Counted from the stretch's first letter, positions 1-12,955 are shown. The stretch: 64,000 nucleotides of DNA from Oenanthe sinensis (GCA_028671895.1 JAPMAC010000197.1:3663001-3727000), one strand, 5' to 3'. A program made the numbers and translations. Notes: generated by a model not told the origin, from the sequence alone.

Positions 1-1310
1 TTCAGGAGACTCAAATTGAGAAGCCTAAGGTGTTTGCCTAAGTTTTTCAGAGTCTATAGCCTTTTCAGAGTCTACGTACTTGGCTGGAAGGTTAGATCCA
101 AGTGTATCGTGACCTTCTTTTAGCAAAGAAAGTCCTTCAACAACTTGTTTCTCTAGAGGGTTGAGCTCCTCATCACTGTGCTCATCTACCAACCTAGTTT
201 GAACTAATTTTCTCTTCTTTACAACTGGTACCTGTTGAGAGACACCAGAGGTTGGTTTCTTTTTAGATTTTGGTTTGGAAGATTGTTTATTTGAAGGGGA
301 TTGGGTGACTTGGGTAGGTGCAGGGGGATTCTCCAGTACTTGTTCCTGCACCATGTCACCACCAAAAAAGGAAGCATTATAGATAGAAATTTGTAGGTTG
401 AGAGTTTTACCTGCATTACCTGTGGATATTTCATGGCAGGTAGACTCTTCTTCTTGTCATCAATTCTCTTGATGTTAGAGAATATCATTCTTTGCTGTTT
501 GTATGCCTGCACACATCAATCATCTGCAAGCTTGGCAGACATGTTAGGAATGAAGTGATTGAGGAGAAGCATAAGGAATCTATGGTAGTAGACCTTTTTC
601 CTCTCCTCCTACACATTATTCAATTTTGCTCCCATTTGAGTGAGCAACATATTACCAATATTGATCACCTTGTCAAACAGGAAACTGTGACCAATTTGAT
701 AAGTAATAGCAGTTATAGTATCAAAACCACTACACTTACCAGTGAAATACTTAGCAATTTGGTCAAAGAAAAATGACTATTCTTTTCTCAAGTAAGTCCT
801 AGTTATTTTACTCATGTTATCTAAGCTAGAAGAATAACCATTGCCTTTAACATGCTTTTAATGTTAGCATTAGACACATTATCATCAAAAGAAGACCTGA
901 CAGGTAATTGAAACACAGAATTAAGCACATCTGCAGTGACATCAAATGTAGTGGCGACAAAGGTGAACATGATTTTACCTAGTTGATCCTGAGAAGGATA
1001 AACTACCTTTGCAGAGATCCATACCTGAGAAATAGCATTTATATGAATCACTGGTGATGCCTTGAGAATGTAACTGAGCTCACTCTGCTCCAAGAAATCC
1101 ATCACAAGGTAATAGTCAGCTTCTACCCCTTTCTTTTCTCCAAGAGCGGCAACATGATTTGTGGTCATGAACTCGAAATCCCCAAACGTGAATCCAATCG
1201 CTTGGGGCCCCTCACAACAGTAGAAATAGCAGCATTGAAATTGTTAAGTAGAAAGTGATGAAAGTGCTTGAAGAAATTAGCTAGGGTTCGTAAAAAGCTC
1301 TGTGATTAAT
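1..1310 (-). pseudogene. Extra post-pol ORF of element A, degraded and cut by window edge
   Basis: This reading lies downstream of pol on the same strand. The 821-1168 stretch matches in position and pattern the N-terminal domain of the extra ORFs in C (53673 on) and D (38832 down): a Trp-Ile/Thr-rich segment, then a Leu-Pro turn near 890. The 25-354 stretch shares with D a Pro-Thr-Gln start, a KSKKPTS-like stretch and a basic cluster VVKKRKL that resembles a nuclear localisation signal. It then reads DSEKAIDSEK, encoded by the family's AGAGTCTA motif. Frames differ between the two stretches and stops separate them, so it is a pseudogene. I see no signal peptide or membrane segment. Function unknown; the usual label env-like rests on position only. 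Confidence 0.65.
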
Positions 1311-1473
1311 TATGCCTTAGAAAAAAAATTGCAATAACTAAATGAGTAAAATGAATGAATTTTTTTTTATTTTGTTTAATTACACACAATACACACGAGT
1401 CTACAGTCTATCTCCAGTCAAAAAGTAACTTTTACCTCCTATTACAAGTCATTTGAACAGTTTAAACGCAATA

Positions 1474-1608
1474 AGAGTCTGCAGACGTGAATTTTAACCG
1501 ATTCAGAGTCTAGGTGATATTTTTCTCAGAGTCTACAGACTCGTCAGTGTCTACAGACCCATTAGAGTCTACAGGCCCGTCAGAGTCTACAGACCCGTCA
1601 GAGTCTAA
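1474..1608. repeat. AGAGTCTAC motif array between pol and extra ORF of A
   Basis: About eight copies of agagtcta(c/g) or close variants sit in 135 bases, several as a direct repeat (agagtctacagacccgtc at about 1580 and 1600). The array fills the spacer between the RNase H end and the extra ORF. The same spacer in C (53205-53325) and D (39120-39440) carries those elements' own motifs. The rest of the spacer (1311-1473 and 1609-1723) shows no other structure. Confidence 0.85.
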
Positions 1609-1723
1609 ACATTTGACTCTATCAAGATAAAGTACAAATTTTTTTTGCAATTTTAAATCACAGTTTGTTAAAACAGGGACTATAATTAAAGTACATACCT
1701 TGTTTCTTGTAATTATTGATCAC

Positions 1724-4223
1724 TTACATGTTTAACATACCTAATTCACCTACCAGTCTGAGAAAGGTAGACTCATCAAGTGGTTTTGTCAAAATTTCTG
1801 CAATCTGTCTGTCAGTTGGAACATAATGAAGTGTCACAGTACCATTTTCAACATGTTCTCTAATAAAATGATACTTGACATCAATGTGCTTTGTTCTGGA
1901 ATGTTGGACTGGATTCTCTGCAATTTTAATAGCACCAGTATTATCACAATACATAGGAATATTTGAGAATGTTAGTCCATAATCAAGTAATTGATTTCTC
2001 ATCCACATAATTTGAGCACAGAAACTTCCAGCTGCAATGTATTCAGCCTCAGCTGTTGAGGTTGATACATTCTATTGTTTCTTGCTAAACCAAGAAATTA
2101 ATTTGTTGCCAAGAAATTGGTATTGTCTTGTAGTGCTTTTCTTGTCTACTTGGCATCCTGCATAATTAGAGTTTGAATAACCAATTAGTGAAAAATCTGA
2201 CTCTCTAGGATACCAAAGTCCAAGAGTTTGAGCCCCCTTGAGATATCAAAAAATTCTTTTCAAAACTATTAATTGTGATTCTCTATGGTCAGCTTGAAAT
2301 CTAGCACATAGACAAGTTGTGAACATTATATCTGATCTACTAGCAGTTAAATATAATAATGAACCAATCATACCTCTATAGCTAGTGTTATTGACCTTCT
2401 TACCCTTCTGGTCAGAGTCTAGCTTAGTGGCTGTTGACATGGGAGTTTTGGCAGTTGCACAGTCTTGCATATCAAACTTCTTCAATAGTTCTTTCACATA
2501 CTTTGTTTGATTGATGAAAATTTCATCATCATTCTGTTTGACTTGAAGTTCCAAAAAGAACTTTAATTCTCCCATCATGCTCATTTCATAATGTGACTTC
2601 ATTAGTTTACTAAAATTTTCACAGATTTTATCATTAGTGGAACCAAATGTAATATCATCAACATAAATTTGGACAAGCAAAATATCACCTTTATGTTTTT
2701 TTAATAAAGAGAGTTTTGTTAATGGTACCTCTTATGAATCCATTTTTAAGAAGAAATTTTGAAAGAGTTTCATACCATGCTCTTGGTGCTTGCTTCAATC
2801 CATATAGTGCCTTGTCTAACCTGTAAACATGCTCAGGAAATTTTGGATCAACAAATCCTAGAGGTTGCTCCACATAGAATTCTTCTACCAATTCTACATT
2901 TAAGAAGGCACTTTTTACATCCATCTGATACACCTTGAATTTTGAATGAGCTGCAAAGACAAGAAACATTCTTATTGCTTCCAATCTTGCTACTAGTGCA
3001 AAATTTTCATCATAGTCAATTCCTTCCTCCTGAGAGTATCCTTTTGCAACTAGCCTTGCTTTATTTCTTACCATAATTCCATTCTCATCAAGTTTGTTTC
3101 TGAACACCCATTTTGCACCAACAACTGATCTATCTCTTAGTCTTGGTACATGTTTTCACACTTTGTTTCTCTTAAATTCATTCAATTCTTCTTGAATTGC
3201 AATAATCCAATCAGGGTCTTACAAAGCTTCCTCAATTTTATTGGGTTCATTCTTTGAGAGAAAGCATCTATAAAGACATTCATTTTGAGTGGCTGTTCTG
3301 GTTTGTACACCACTCTCAGGGTGACCAATTATTAAGTCAGGAATGTGATCCTTTGTCCATTTTCTAGCTGGTAGAAGATTAGTTCTTGAACTTGAAGCTC
3401 CCCCTAAATCATTTGCATCTCCTGTATTTGAGTGAAATTCAAAAAAAGAGGCTCCCCCTAAATTGCTTGACTCTGATAAGGGTTCAGAGTTGCTTGATCC
3501 AGACCCTGACGAGTTAGACTTTGAAGAACTTGATTCTATCTGTCTAGACTCTATCTGGGTAGACCCTGACCTGTTAGACTCTGAATTATTTGGAGTTGAA
3601 TTTTCTGGCTCTCCCTTAGAGTGTGCAAGTTCTTGTGTTGTTTCAGGAGTAATTTGAGGGTCTTCATCCTCATCTTCTTCATCTATCTCAGAACTTTTTA
3701 GATTTTCAAATTCTAATATAGTTGACTCTGATTCATCCTACAATCCTATAAACTTTTTATCATCAAATGCAATATGAATAGATTCCATAACAATTCTGGT
3801 TCTGAGATTAACAGTTGAGGCCTTGTTGTATAAACATGTGACTTCACTGTGTATGCAATCCTCCAAGATGGCTTCATATATGTTACCATGCTTGTGACCT
3901 TTGAAAACCAAAATGCCTGTTTCTTTGTGAGTCACAAGACACTCCTTGTTGTCAAAGCCAGTATGGTAACATTTATCTCCAAATTGACTTATGCTTATTA
4001 AATTGTGTTTTAAGCCATCAACTAGATCTACTTCTTCAATGATGACATTCCCAAGTACAATCTTACCATATCTCAGTGTTTGTCCTTTGTTTCCATCTCC
4101 AAAAGATACTTCTGGGCCAGACATTTCAACAAAGTCTATAAGCAGGGATTTCTTTCCAGACATGTGTCCTGAGCATCCACTGTCCAGGATTAGGGTTACT
4201 TTCTTTACCCTGGTTCCCTGCAT
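1724..4223 (-). pseudogene. Pol pseudogene of element A (protease, RT, RNase H; integrase deleted)
   Basis: Read from 4223 down: protease with the LDSGCSGHMSG active-site region, then an abrupt jump from the gag-pre-integrase segment (CLYNKAST) to the post-integrase sequence (NLRTRIVMESI). The zinc-binding HHCC domain and the whole DDE integrase core are missing. Against element B the gap is 819 bases (B 11723-12541), 273 codons, so it keeps frame; the junction is near 3810/3811. Then follow the acidic Ser-rich linker, RT (RNKARLVAKGYSQEEG, MDVKSAFLN, YVDD at about 2650), and RNase H (STAEAEYIAAGS, then the 1724-2008 C-terminal part ending in LGMLNM). A frameshift lies at about 2690 in a T run, and several stops follow. 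It cannot make integrase. Confidence 0.92.
3463..3600. repeat. AGACTCTGA motif cluster in the post-integrase linker of A
   Basis: On the plus strand agactctga and near variants (agaccctga, agactctat) occur roughly every 15-20 bases. On the coding strand they encode runs of Ser, Glu, Asp and Thr in the disordered linker between integrase and RT. The matching linker of B (11380-11510) has the same cluster. It is the family motif that also fills the LTRs. Confidence 0.8.
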
Positions 4224-4239
4224 ATATAAGGCAATTAGT

Positions 4240-6103
4240 TAGATGTTTTGGGGACCCAAACAATTTTGGATCCCTTCTTACTAACTATAAGTGAAACAGG
4301 TTTAACAATTTTTTCTTTGAATTTACTTGTTTCTTTTGTTGCCTTAGACTCTGGTGGAGTCTTAATAGTGTCATACCAACTCTTATCAATAGAATATTTT
4401 AGCTTCTAAAAATTGTAATACAAATCATGATAGTCCCTACATTTATAAATAGAGTGAAATATGCTACCACAGTGATAACAAGGCTTCTGTGGAATGTAGT
4501 GACTTTTCAGAGTCTAGGAAGGACTCGACTCTGATTTCTTCTCAATTTTTATTTTACAGTCTAGAGCTAAATGGTTATGATTACCATATCTATAACACTT
4601 CTTTCTAGGAGCATTAAGATCCTTTTGATAATTATTGGCCTTGTTAATGCCTTCCTTACCATTCCTATTTCTCCTAGTCTTTGTAGACTCTGACAAGTTC
4701 TCTAGCCTTTCCTTTAACTTAGACTTAGACAAGTACCCTATGTTAAAGTTTTTCTTAGCCTTTTTTACTCCTGTTCCATCTCTCTTTTTGTCAACAACAG
4801 GGGAACTATTGACAGATGAGTTTGTGGTTTCAGTCTTTTCTTTAGGGGTCACAAACTTAACATGAACAAGGGTACTTTTGTCTTTGGTCTTATTAACTTG
4901 TCTAGTTTCTTCATTGTTATAATTCTCAACAGTAGGTCTATTGCCTTGACTCTTGTCATAGCCTAGGCTAGCAGTTTGACACATATTTTGATTGTTAAGA
5001 ATTTTCTTAACCTTTCTTCCAGAGTCTGTCCACACTTTAAACTTAAGCCTTTCTTCTTCTAGTTCTTTCTTAACATAGTCATAGGCTTTCAAGATCTCGG
5101 TGTAGTTATGACTATATTTCTCAGAATCCTTTTTGTATTGTTCCATTAATATTAACTCAGACTCTAGATGGTTATTTTTGTTTGTCAAAGTTAAGTTTTC
5201 TTCTCTTAACCTTTCATTTTCATTAGTGAGAGACCTACGTGTTATCATTATTTTGTTAACTTCACTTTCCACAGTTTCTATACCATCAGAGTCTAAATTA
5301 AGTAAAGATTCAGGAATAAAGATTGATACCTGAGTTTTAGGATATGAGGGTTCTTTAGGAGATTTTGATTTTCTTGAAGAGGATGATTGTGATTTTCTTG
5401 AGGAAGATGCCATCAATGCTAGATTTGCATAATCAATTTCATCCTCTGAGCTTGAATCTGCCCAATCCTTTCATGTTGATAGAAGTGCTTTTCCTTTTCC
5501 TTAACTTTTGACTTTCTGCATTCACTAGCAAAGTGCCCCAATATTCCATAGTTGAAACATTTGACCTTTGCTTTGTCAAGTTTGATTATAGTGCTCTTGC
5601 TCTTCTCAACCTTCTCAACCTTCTCATCTTCCTTCTTGAATGATGGCCTCTTGCTAAATTTTCCAGTTCTTTTGTTAAATTTCATCCTTTTGAAATTTTT
5701 AGCAAACATTGCCATCATTTGACTTAGATCAATTTCTTCATCAGAATTAGAGTCTGTGTCAGTAGACTCTGACTCCACAACAGCTTTACCCTTCTTCCTT
5801 GAATCCTTGATTCTAGCTTCTATGAGTTGTTCCTATTTTTCTTTCTCAGACTCCATTAAGAGTGCCACATATTTTGTCTTCACAGACTTCTTATTCTTCC
5901 TCTGTTGCATCTCTAAATCATATGTCTTGAGTCTTCCATACAATTTTTCTAGAGTTAGTTCATCCAAATCTCTAACTTCCATTATGGTTGTAGTCTTGTT
6001 GTTCCACTCTTCAGGAAGTGCTCTCAGAAACTTGGTGTTTGTATCTTCAGAATCATAAACCTTACCAAGCATAACCATCTCATTCAAGAGTTTTGTAAAC
6101 CTA
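4240..6103 (-). pseudogene. Gag pseudogene of element A, central and C-terminal part
   Basis: From 6103 down: an LPEEW-containing copia gag (UBN2-like) helix segment, a Lys-rich region, a Ser-Asp-Glu linker (about 5745-5775) and a retroviral-type zinc knuckle degraded to CFNYGILGHFASEC near 5530. A long charged coiled-coil region follows (4514-5416), with a second degraded knuckle (CYRYGNHNHLALDC, about 4570-4610) and a Cys-His motif near 4460. The final residues read like the conserved gag end just before pol, and the chain stops about 20 bases before the pol start at 4223. The Cys-to-Tyr changes and a frameshift near 5470 make it non-functional. The first 120 bases of the open frame above 6103 are LTR of B, not gag. 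Confidence 0.85.
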
Positions 6104-6411
6104 TGTTTTCCCAGTTGCACAAGTAGAAGGGGGGTTGAATATTTATCTGTCCTTTCTACCTGATTTAAAATCAACTTAATATGAAATAACAGATATGAAA
6201 TAAGAATAAAGATCAAACACACAGATGTGAATAGGTACTGTTTGTATTATTGATTTGTCAATACAAAACTGTCCTAGGGTGTATACAAACCCTAGCAGTT
6301 TCTCTGTGTTTATCACAGTAACTCTCTATATCTCTATGCTCTCACTTAGACAATTATACTTCTGCTTTTCAACCGACTCAGACACACACTTTACAATTAG
6401 GTTACATAGAG

Positions 6412-6419
6412 TTTATATA
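6412..6419 (-). promoter_or_regulatory. TATA box candidate in B 3' LTR
   Basis: TATATAAA on the sense (minus) strand. The same box occurs at 15612-15619 in the 5' LTR. It lies between the motif cluster (upstream in sense) and the poly-C box near the LTR end, as expected for a U3/R boundary. Confidence 0.5.
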
Positions 6420-6619
6420 AAGAGCTACCTATCAACTAATAACAGGAAGATAAATTATAATAGGAATATAATTCCTAATTATTAGTTGACAGTTTCCTTC
6501 TGGATTTCTCTTTCCTTCTGGAATTCTCTTTCCTTCACATAACATATCTGTAATATATTTATTTTGATCTGCGAAGACTTTCCATTCCTGTGATCTTCTT
6601 CCAAATTTAACTTTAACTG

Positions 6620-6815
6620 TATAGACTCTGAAATCCTCAGACTCTGATGATCTTCAGACTCCGATCTTATGTAGACTCTGATAGATCATACACTCTGATA
6701 GTCTATAGACTCCGATCACCTTCCAGACTCTGATCTTCATGTAGACTCTGGTTTCGCTTTCTTCAGAAATTCTTCTAAGTACAAGTAACATGAATGTTGA
6801 CTATATAGACTCTGA
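6620..6815. repeat. AGACTCTGA motif cluster in B 3' LTR
   Basis: Roughly ten copies of agactctga or one-base variants (agactccga, acactctga) are spaced 15-25 bases apart in the part of the LTR upstream of the TATA-like box in sense orientation. The same cluster is in the other LTRs of the family (15790-16005, 17097-17215, 18128-18335). It looks like an enhancer or protein-binding array. Confidence 0.85.
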
Positions 6816-7036
6816 TTATACATTTCAGAGACTAAAAAGACTTGTTACAAATATTCTATGCTAGGCCCTGTTCTAGTATTTTGTACATCATCAAATGAAT
6901 ATATTCCTAATAATCTCCCCTTATATATGCTTTATAAAATGTAAGAATAAATCAAGGTTTGATGATGTCAAAACTAAAGAGTAAAACAATTAATCTAGAA
7001 CAGTATAAAAGAGTTATAAAGGAAAATAATTACTTC

Positions 7037-10000
7037 TTATTTAATCTTCCCAAAGGCTGGATTATTCTTCAAAAATGAATTTAGCATATTGTCCTCGACA
7101 ATTGCAAGAGCTTCACCAACAAATTTATTTAATTTCTTCATTTCTTCACTTGAGCATTTGATTTGACAGTAAGCTGCTCTCAGATCATTTGCACTGCCTT
7201 CTTGTTCCTTTAAATCCTTCAACATCAGAACACTAACTTTCCCACTCATAGGTTGAAATCCAAAGTAATGACCCAAACCTTCTTGAAACTTGATTTGCTT
7301 TTCTTCCAATGGCATATCTTGATCATTTCCTTCAACATAAACATACTTTAAAGAAAATTTGCCCATTTGTCGATTTGCCTGTCTGTGCAGAATCAGCTTC
7401 CTATCAATCTCCTTGAACCATTTGTGGGTGACAGCCTCTTTACTTTTATTTACTTCATAAGCAATTTGTAATAGGAATCTAATGTACTATAGTTCCTCAG
7501 CCTGTTTAAAAAAGATAAAGTTTGATTGACTAATCCATCTTACACTTCCACCTTCTGAGAAATATACCAGCATCACATTTTTCACCTTTTATGTACCTCC
7601 CTGACCTCCTTGTATCTTCTTTTCAAAAATGTTATATACAATTTGAGCAGACACCACTTTGGTTAAGTGCTTCTGTGTGATCTTCTTAAATTGCCTATCT
7701 GTCAAGGATTGGGGATCCCTGGTTAGAGTAGATGTTCTATCAATGTCAGATTCTTCAAAGCCTCCAAGTCCTGTCTTCTTTTTAGCTCTAAGTTACAGAC
7801 TTGATTGACTGCATTTCTAGTATGAAGGTTCTTGAGTTTGATCAGAGTCTGACTTCTTTCTTTGCTTATCTGAGTCTGACTTAGACTTGATTTCCCATGT
7901 CCAGTCCCTGACTGGTGTTTTTGAGTTCTTGCTATTATAGAACCTCTTTGTTGTAGTACACCATCAGGACCCTTAGGACCATGAGAACTATATCCATCAT
8001 CACCATCTCTCCTTCTTTTAACTCCCCTTGAGTCATCTCTGCATGTATCATCCATATTTCTCCTAGAGGATGATTCACCACTCTTCTCCCCCTTTTTGAC
8101 ATCATCATTACTGGTAATAGCCAAAAGAATATGTTCAAGAACTATTGAGATATTGGCATGTGCTGCAATGACTGAATTAACCTTGGTGGTCAAATCAGAG
8201 ACTGTAGTTTGGAGAGAGGCTTGAGTTGTAGTGATAGTAGCTAGAGCATCTTTGAAGGCAACCTCTTTGGATAATTGAAGGGAGTGAATTCTGTCAAATC
8301 TTGTAATGAACAGAGAAGTAGTATTATCAACACCAGTGAGTTTGGTTTGAATATGGGAAATATCCTTGACCACACCAGCTAATTGTGCAGCAATATTCTC
8401 TGTCTCAGCCTTAACATCTCTATCTAGAGCTTGATCTTCTTCACCAGGATAGTGACCATGTTCCTGTTGAAAGGACTTTTTCTGAAAAGCTGGAAGTCTC
8501 TCAAATTGATGAATTTCCATAATACAGGCAAAAGATTCTTTATCATTGATGCCTCTTTGCTATGCAGACTCCCAAGACTGAGAAAACACCTGATCAAAAT
8601 AAACAAAATAAGGATTAACTTGATCATCATCTTCAGAAGTGCAATCCTCAGCAACAGGCTCAATCTTGGTAATTGGAGGTGTAGACTCTGGCGGTGTAGA
8701 CTCTGAAACTGCAAACGGGACTATAGTCCCTGACTCCTCCTTAGAGTGATCAGAGACTATAGACTCTAGAAGTCTAGCCCTTATAGGCATGATCAAGGGT
8801 GGTTCTTCTGACTTCTATTCTGCAGCCTCAGTTTGAATGATAGGTTGATCCACCAAAGCCTCCATGACTCTTTTTGCTCTCCCTGCTAGCGAATCCACCA
8901 GATGATGTTGTGATCTCTGTGTAAATGACTTCTGACCAGCAAGAGCCTCCTCCTTTTTGCCAATTTGCATAATCAATAATAGTGAATTTTCATCCATCCC
9001 CTGCTCCAACTCATTGGACCAACTCTTTGGAAAATCTTGATCCCAATAAGTAGAGCTAGGTTCAGGATACCGTAATCTCTCATTCTCATAGTGGAGTTTG
9101 GCACCCACTTTCTCAGTCTCACTCAGGCTCCCTACAGCCTTTTCTACCTCTCCTTTTACCTGGACCAGTGCCAACCTCTTAGATATTTTTTCACTCATAT
9201 GGAAAGGTGCACTCAAAAGTCCTATAGAAGAGGGTGTAAGAGATAAAGATAGTGCTTCAATACCTGAACCACCTTGATGGAGGGGAACCCCTTCAAATGT
9301 CTAAAGGCTAGGGGTTTCCACCGAGGGGTGAGCATGAACAGATTATGAACCCTTACAATCATTTTCTTTCTTGTCAGAGTCTGTTGGCTCTAGTATTCCA
9401 GACTCAGGGTCTACTCTAGACTATGACTGCTTCAGTATGACTTCATTAGAAGCCAGAATCTGAGTGTCACCATCTTTGACTGTTTATGCATGAGACTCCC
9501 CCTCAAGGTGGATAGACTCTGATAGAGAATAATGGAAAATTTCTTCTTGAGCATCCATCAGAGTCTGTCATCCCATATCACTGGGGTTCCCATCAGCAGT
9601 AAGTTGAGTTGCCAAGGAGGTCCTAATAGCATACTCCCCTGCCCCACTATCACCCAACCTCTGACTAGGTGGTTCTTGTGTGGGTGAGGCAGACTGAGCA
9701 TCTTTCTCACTAGTCACCACTGGTGCACTAGTCCCATCCTTCAACTTCCTTGCAGTACCTGCTACCTCCTGTTGTTCTTCATAGATGAATGCATCCAAAT
9801 TAGGATGAAAGGCCCTCAGTTGGATTACATTCATTGCCAGGGCATCTGTGAGATAGAAGAGGTCTTGCAGTTCCCTTCTTACTCTTTGAAAGTATGTGCC
9901 CTTGAATTGATCCAGTCGACTTTGGTAAGTTGGATAAATGTATTTGTTGGCAATTATACCTATATTGTGGACAAGATAGTCAGCCACCTGTCTTGACAGA

Positions 10001-10175
10001 GGTTGAACTTGTGAAATCCATTGAATGGATGTCTTGTAGGTAATTCCATTATCCCAAATTGCTTCATAGTTAAAAACTGGTTACTCAATCCCAGTTTCTA
10101 ACTCAGCAACAGAATCTAATTCTCTCCTTCTTTGAACCTTAAGATTATGAGACTTCTTTGATATTGGTTGTTCAC
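7037..10175 (-). pseudogene. Extra post-pol ORF of element B, degraded
   Basis: A single reading frame (minus) can be followed from about 10130 to 7723 through about ten stops, then a shifted frame from 7366 to 7037. Segments in order: a domain with NYEAIWDNG and VADYLVHNIG near 10050-9970; Ser-Pro-rich linkers including SESTPPESTPP made by the family motif (8680-8765); a heptad-rich region at about 8150-8420; a basic cluster GVKRRRD near 8010-8040; and a C-terminal domain with FGFQPMSGKVSVLMLKD near 7240-7190. I see no membrane span. The N-terminal third present in C and D is missing, removed together with RNase H. Function unknown; it is the homologue of the D extra ORF by position and layout. 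Confidence 0.7.
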
Positions 10176-10185
10176 AACTATCAAA

Positions 10186-12955
10186 TGTGATTCTCTAGAG
10201 TCATCTTAAAATCTAGCACACAGACAAGTTGCAAACATTATATCTGGTCTACTAGCAGTTAAATATAACAATGAGCCAATCATACCTCTATAGCTAGAGT
10301 TGTTAACTTGTTTACCCTTTGGGTTAGAGTCTAGCTTAGTGGCTGTTGACATGGGAGTTTTGGCAGTTGCACAGTCTTGCATATCAAACTTCTTCAATAG
10401 TTCTCTCACATACTTTATTTGATTGATGAAAATTCCATCATCATTCTGTTTAACTTGAAGTCCCAAAAAGAATTTTAATTCTCCCATCATGCTCATTTCA
10501 TAATTTGAATGCATTTGCTTACTAAATTTTTCATAGAGTTTGTCATTAGTAGAGCCAAATATAATATCATCAACATAGATTTGGACAAGCAAAATATCAC
10601 CTTTATATTTTTTAATAAAGAGAGTTTTGTCAATGGTACCTCTTACGAAACCATTTTCAAGAAGAAATTTTGAAAGAGTTTCATACCATGCTCTAGGTGC
10701 TTGCTTCAATCCATAAAGTGCCTTATCTAACCTGTAAACATGATCAGGAAACCTTGGATCAACAAATCCTGGTGGTTGCTCCACATAGACTTCTTCTTTC
10801 AATTCTCCATTTACGAATGAACTTTTTTACATCCATCTGATACACCGTGAATTTTGAATGAGCTGTAAAGGCAAGAAACATTCTGATAGCTTCCAATCTT
10901 GCTACTGGTGCAAAAGTTTCATCATTGTCAATTCCTTCCTCCTGTGAGTATCCTTTTGCAACTAGCCTTGCTTTATTTCTACCACAGTTCCATTCTCATC
11001 AAGTTTGTTTCTGTACACCCATCTTGCACCAACAACTTATCTATCTCTAGGTCTTGGTACAAGTTTTCACACTTTGTTTCTCTCAAATTCATTCAATTCT
11101 TCTTGCATTGCAATAATCCAATCAGGGTCTTGCAAGGCTTCCTCAATTTTCTTGGGTTCATTATTTGAGAGAAAACAGTTATAAAGACATTCTTTTTGAG
11201 TGACTGTTCTGGTTTGTATACCACTCTCTGGGTCACCAATTATCAAGTCAGGAGTGTGATCCCTTGTCCATTTTCTAGCTGGTGGAAGATTGGTTCTTGA
11301 ACTTGAAGCTCCCCCTAAATCATTGGCATCTTCTGTATTTTTGTGAAATTCAAATGAAGAGGCTCCCCCTAAATTTCTCGACTCTGACAAGGATTCAGAG
11401 TTGCTTGATCCAGACCCTGATGAGTTAGACTCTAAAGAACTTGATTCTGTCTGTCTAGACTCTGTCTGGGTAGACTCTGACCTATTAGACTCTGAATTAA
11501 ATGGAGTCAAAATTTCTGGCTCCCCCTCAGAGTGTGCAGGTGCCTGAGATGTTTCAGGAGTTATTTGAGGGTTTTCATCCTCATCATCTTCATCTATCTT
11601 AGAACTTTTTAGATTTTCAAATTCTAGAGTAATAGACTCTGACTCATCCTGCAATTCTGTAAACTTTTTATCATCAAATGCAACATTAATAGATTCCATA
11701 ACAATTCTGGTTCTGAGATTAAACACTCTGAATGCCTTTGAGTTTGATGCATATCCAAGAAAAATTGATTCATCTGCCTTGGCTTCAAATTTGCTTAGAT
11801 TTTCAGGATGTACTTTCAGTACAAAGAACTTGCATCCAAATATATGAAAGTGTTTTACACTTGGCTTCTTGTCCTTTACCATCTCATAGGGAGTCTTTCC
11901 ATGCATGTTTATTAAAGTACAGTTTTGAGTGAAACATGCTATATTGACTGCCTCAGCCCAAAAATATACTGGTAGCTTAGACTCTGCCAACATTGTTCTG
12001 GCAGCTTCTATGAGTGTTCTATTCTTTCTCTCCATAACTCCATTTTGTTGAGGTGTTCCTGGTGCAGAAATTTGTTGAGTAATTCCCTTTGATGCACAGT
12101 AGTCCTCCATGATTGAATTTTTGAATTCAGTAGCATTGTCACTCCTTAGAATTTTAACTATTTTCTTTGACTTTCTTTCCAGAAAAGTGATATGGTCTAT
12201 TATGTGTTGTGGAGCTTCATCCTTCGAATGTAGAAAGAAAACCCATGTGAACCTTGTAAAATCATCTACAATAACAAGAGTATATTTCTTTTTGTTAATT
12301 GACATCACATTTACTGGACCAAATAAATCAAGATCCAATAAATAAAAGGGTTCAGAAATGGTGTTAATTGTCTTGCTCTTGAAGGATGATTTCCTTTGCT
12401 TTCCCAGTTGACATGCTTCACACAGTCCATCTTGCACAAAATCAACTTGAGGTATTCCTCTCACAAGATTATGTTTTACCAACTTATTGAGTGTTTTGAA
12501 GTTGATGTGTGAGAGTTTTTTGTATCATTTCCAACTTTCTTCAGTTGAGGCCTTGCTATATAGACATGTGACTTCACTGTGTATGCAATCCTCCAAGCTG
12601 GCTTCATAAATGTTACCATGTCCGTGTCCTTTGAAAATCAAAATGCCTGTTTCTTTGTGAGTCACAAGACACTCCTTGCTGTCAAAGCCAGTATGGTAAC
12701 CTTTATCTCCAAGTTGACTTATGCTTATAAAATTGTGTTTTAAGCCATCAACTAGAGCTACTTCTTTAATGATGACATTTCCAAGTACAATCTTGCCATA
12801 TCCTAGTGTTTGTCCTTTGTTGCCATCTCCAAAAGATACCTCTGGGCCAGCCATTTCCACAAAGTTTGTAAGCAGGGATTTCTTTCCAGTCATGTGTCCT
12901 GAGCATCCACTGTCTAGGATTAGGGTTACTTTCTTTACCCTTGTTCCCTGTATAC
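10186..12955 (-). pseudogene. Pol pseudogene of element B (protease, integrase, partial RT)
   Basis: From 12955 down: protease (LDSGCSGHMTG near 12910), gag-pre-integrase, then an integrase core at 12482-11700 with the three acidic residues visible in LDLDLFGPVN, LRSDNATEFKN and TPQQNGVMERKN at DD35E spacing. The post-integrase linker is Ser-Glu-Thr-rich (11380-11510). RT follows with ALYGLKQAPRAW and YVDD (about 10565) and ends at LCARF near 10206. RNase H is absent. Frameshifts occur near 12525 and in 11060-10803. Compared with A, which keeps RNase H but lacks integrase, the losses are complementary. Confidence 0.92.

Larger units (their letters stand above)
1..6103 (-). mobile_element. Copia retrotransposon A, 3' part (interrupted by B)
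   Basis: This is the 3' two-thirds of a SIRE/Maximus-like Ty1/copia element read on the minus strand. From right to left it holds the rest of gag, protease, the RT and RNase H parts of pol, a motif-rich spacer, and an extra ORF that runs off the left edge. The 5' part (gag N-terminus, PBS, 5' LTR) lies at 16097-17820 because element B inserted in the gag gene. The flanks of B read accta (6099-6103) and atcta (16097-16101), a 5-bp target duplication with one mismatch, and the gag reading continues across it. The 3' LTR is outside the window. Many stops and frameshifts show it is inactive. Confidence 0.9.
6104..6912 (-). repeat. 3' LTR of element B
   Basis: Starts tgttttcccagttg and ends cctaata, where the usual terminal CA has become TA. 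It holds the conserved gtagaaggggggttgaat box at 6123-6140, a TATA-like tttatata at 6412-6419 (TATATAAA on the sense strand) and about ten AGACTCTGA copies at 6620-6815. Next to the LTR, tctcccctt (6914-6922) is the minus-strand polypurine tract. A 20-base internal repeat of the ctttccttctgg type near 6490-6535 is absent from the other LTR. Confidence 0.92.

Noticed and set aside
5833..6222. 129-codon ORF as an independent gene
   Set aside because: Its first 40 codons are B's LTR and the rest is A's gag; it is a chimaera made by insertion.
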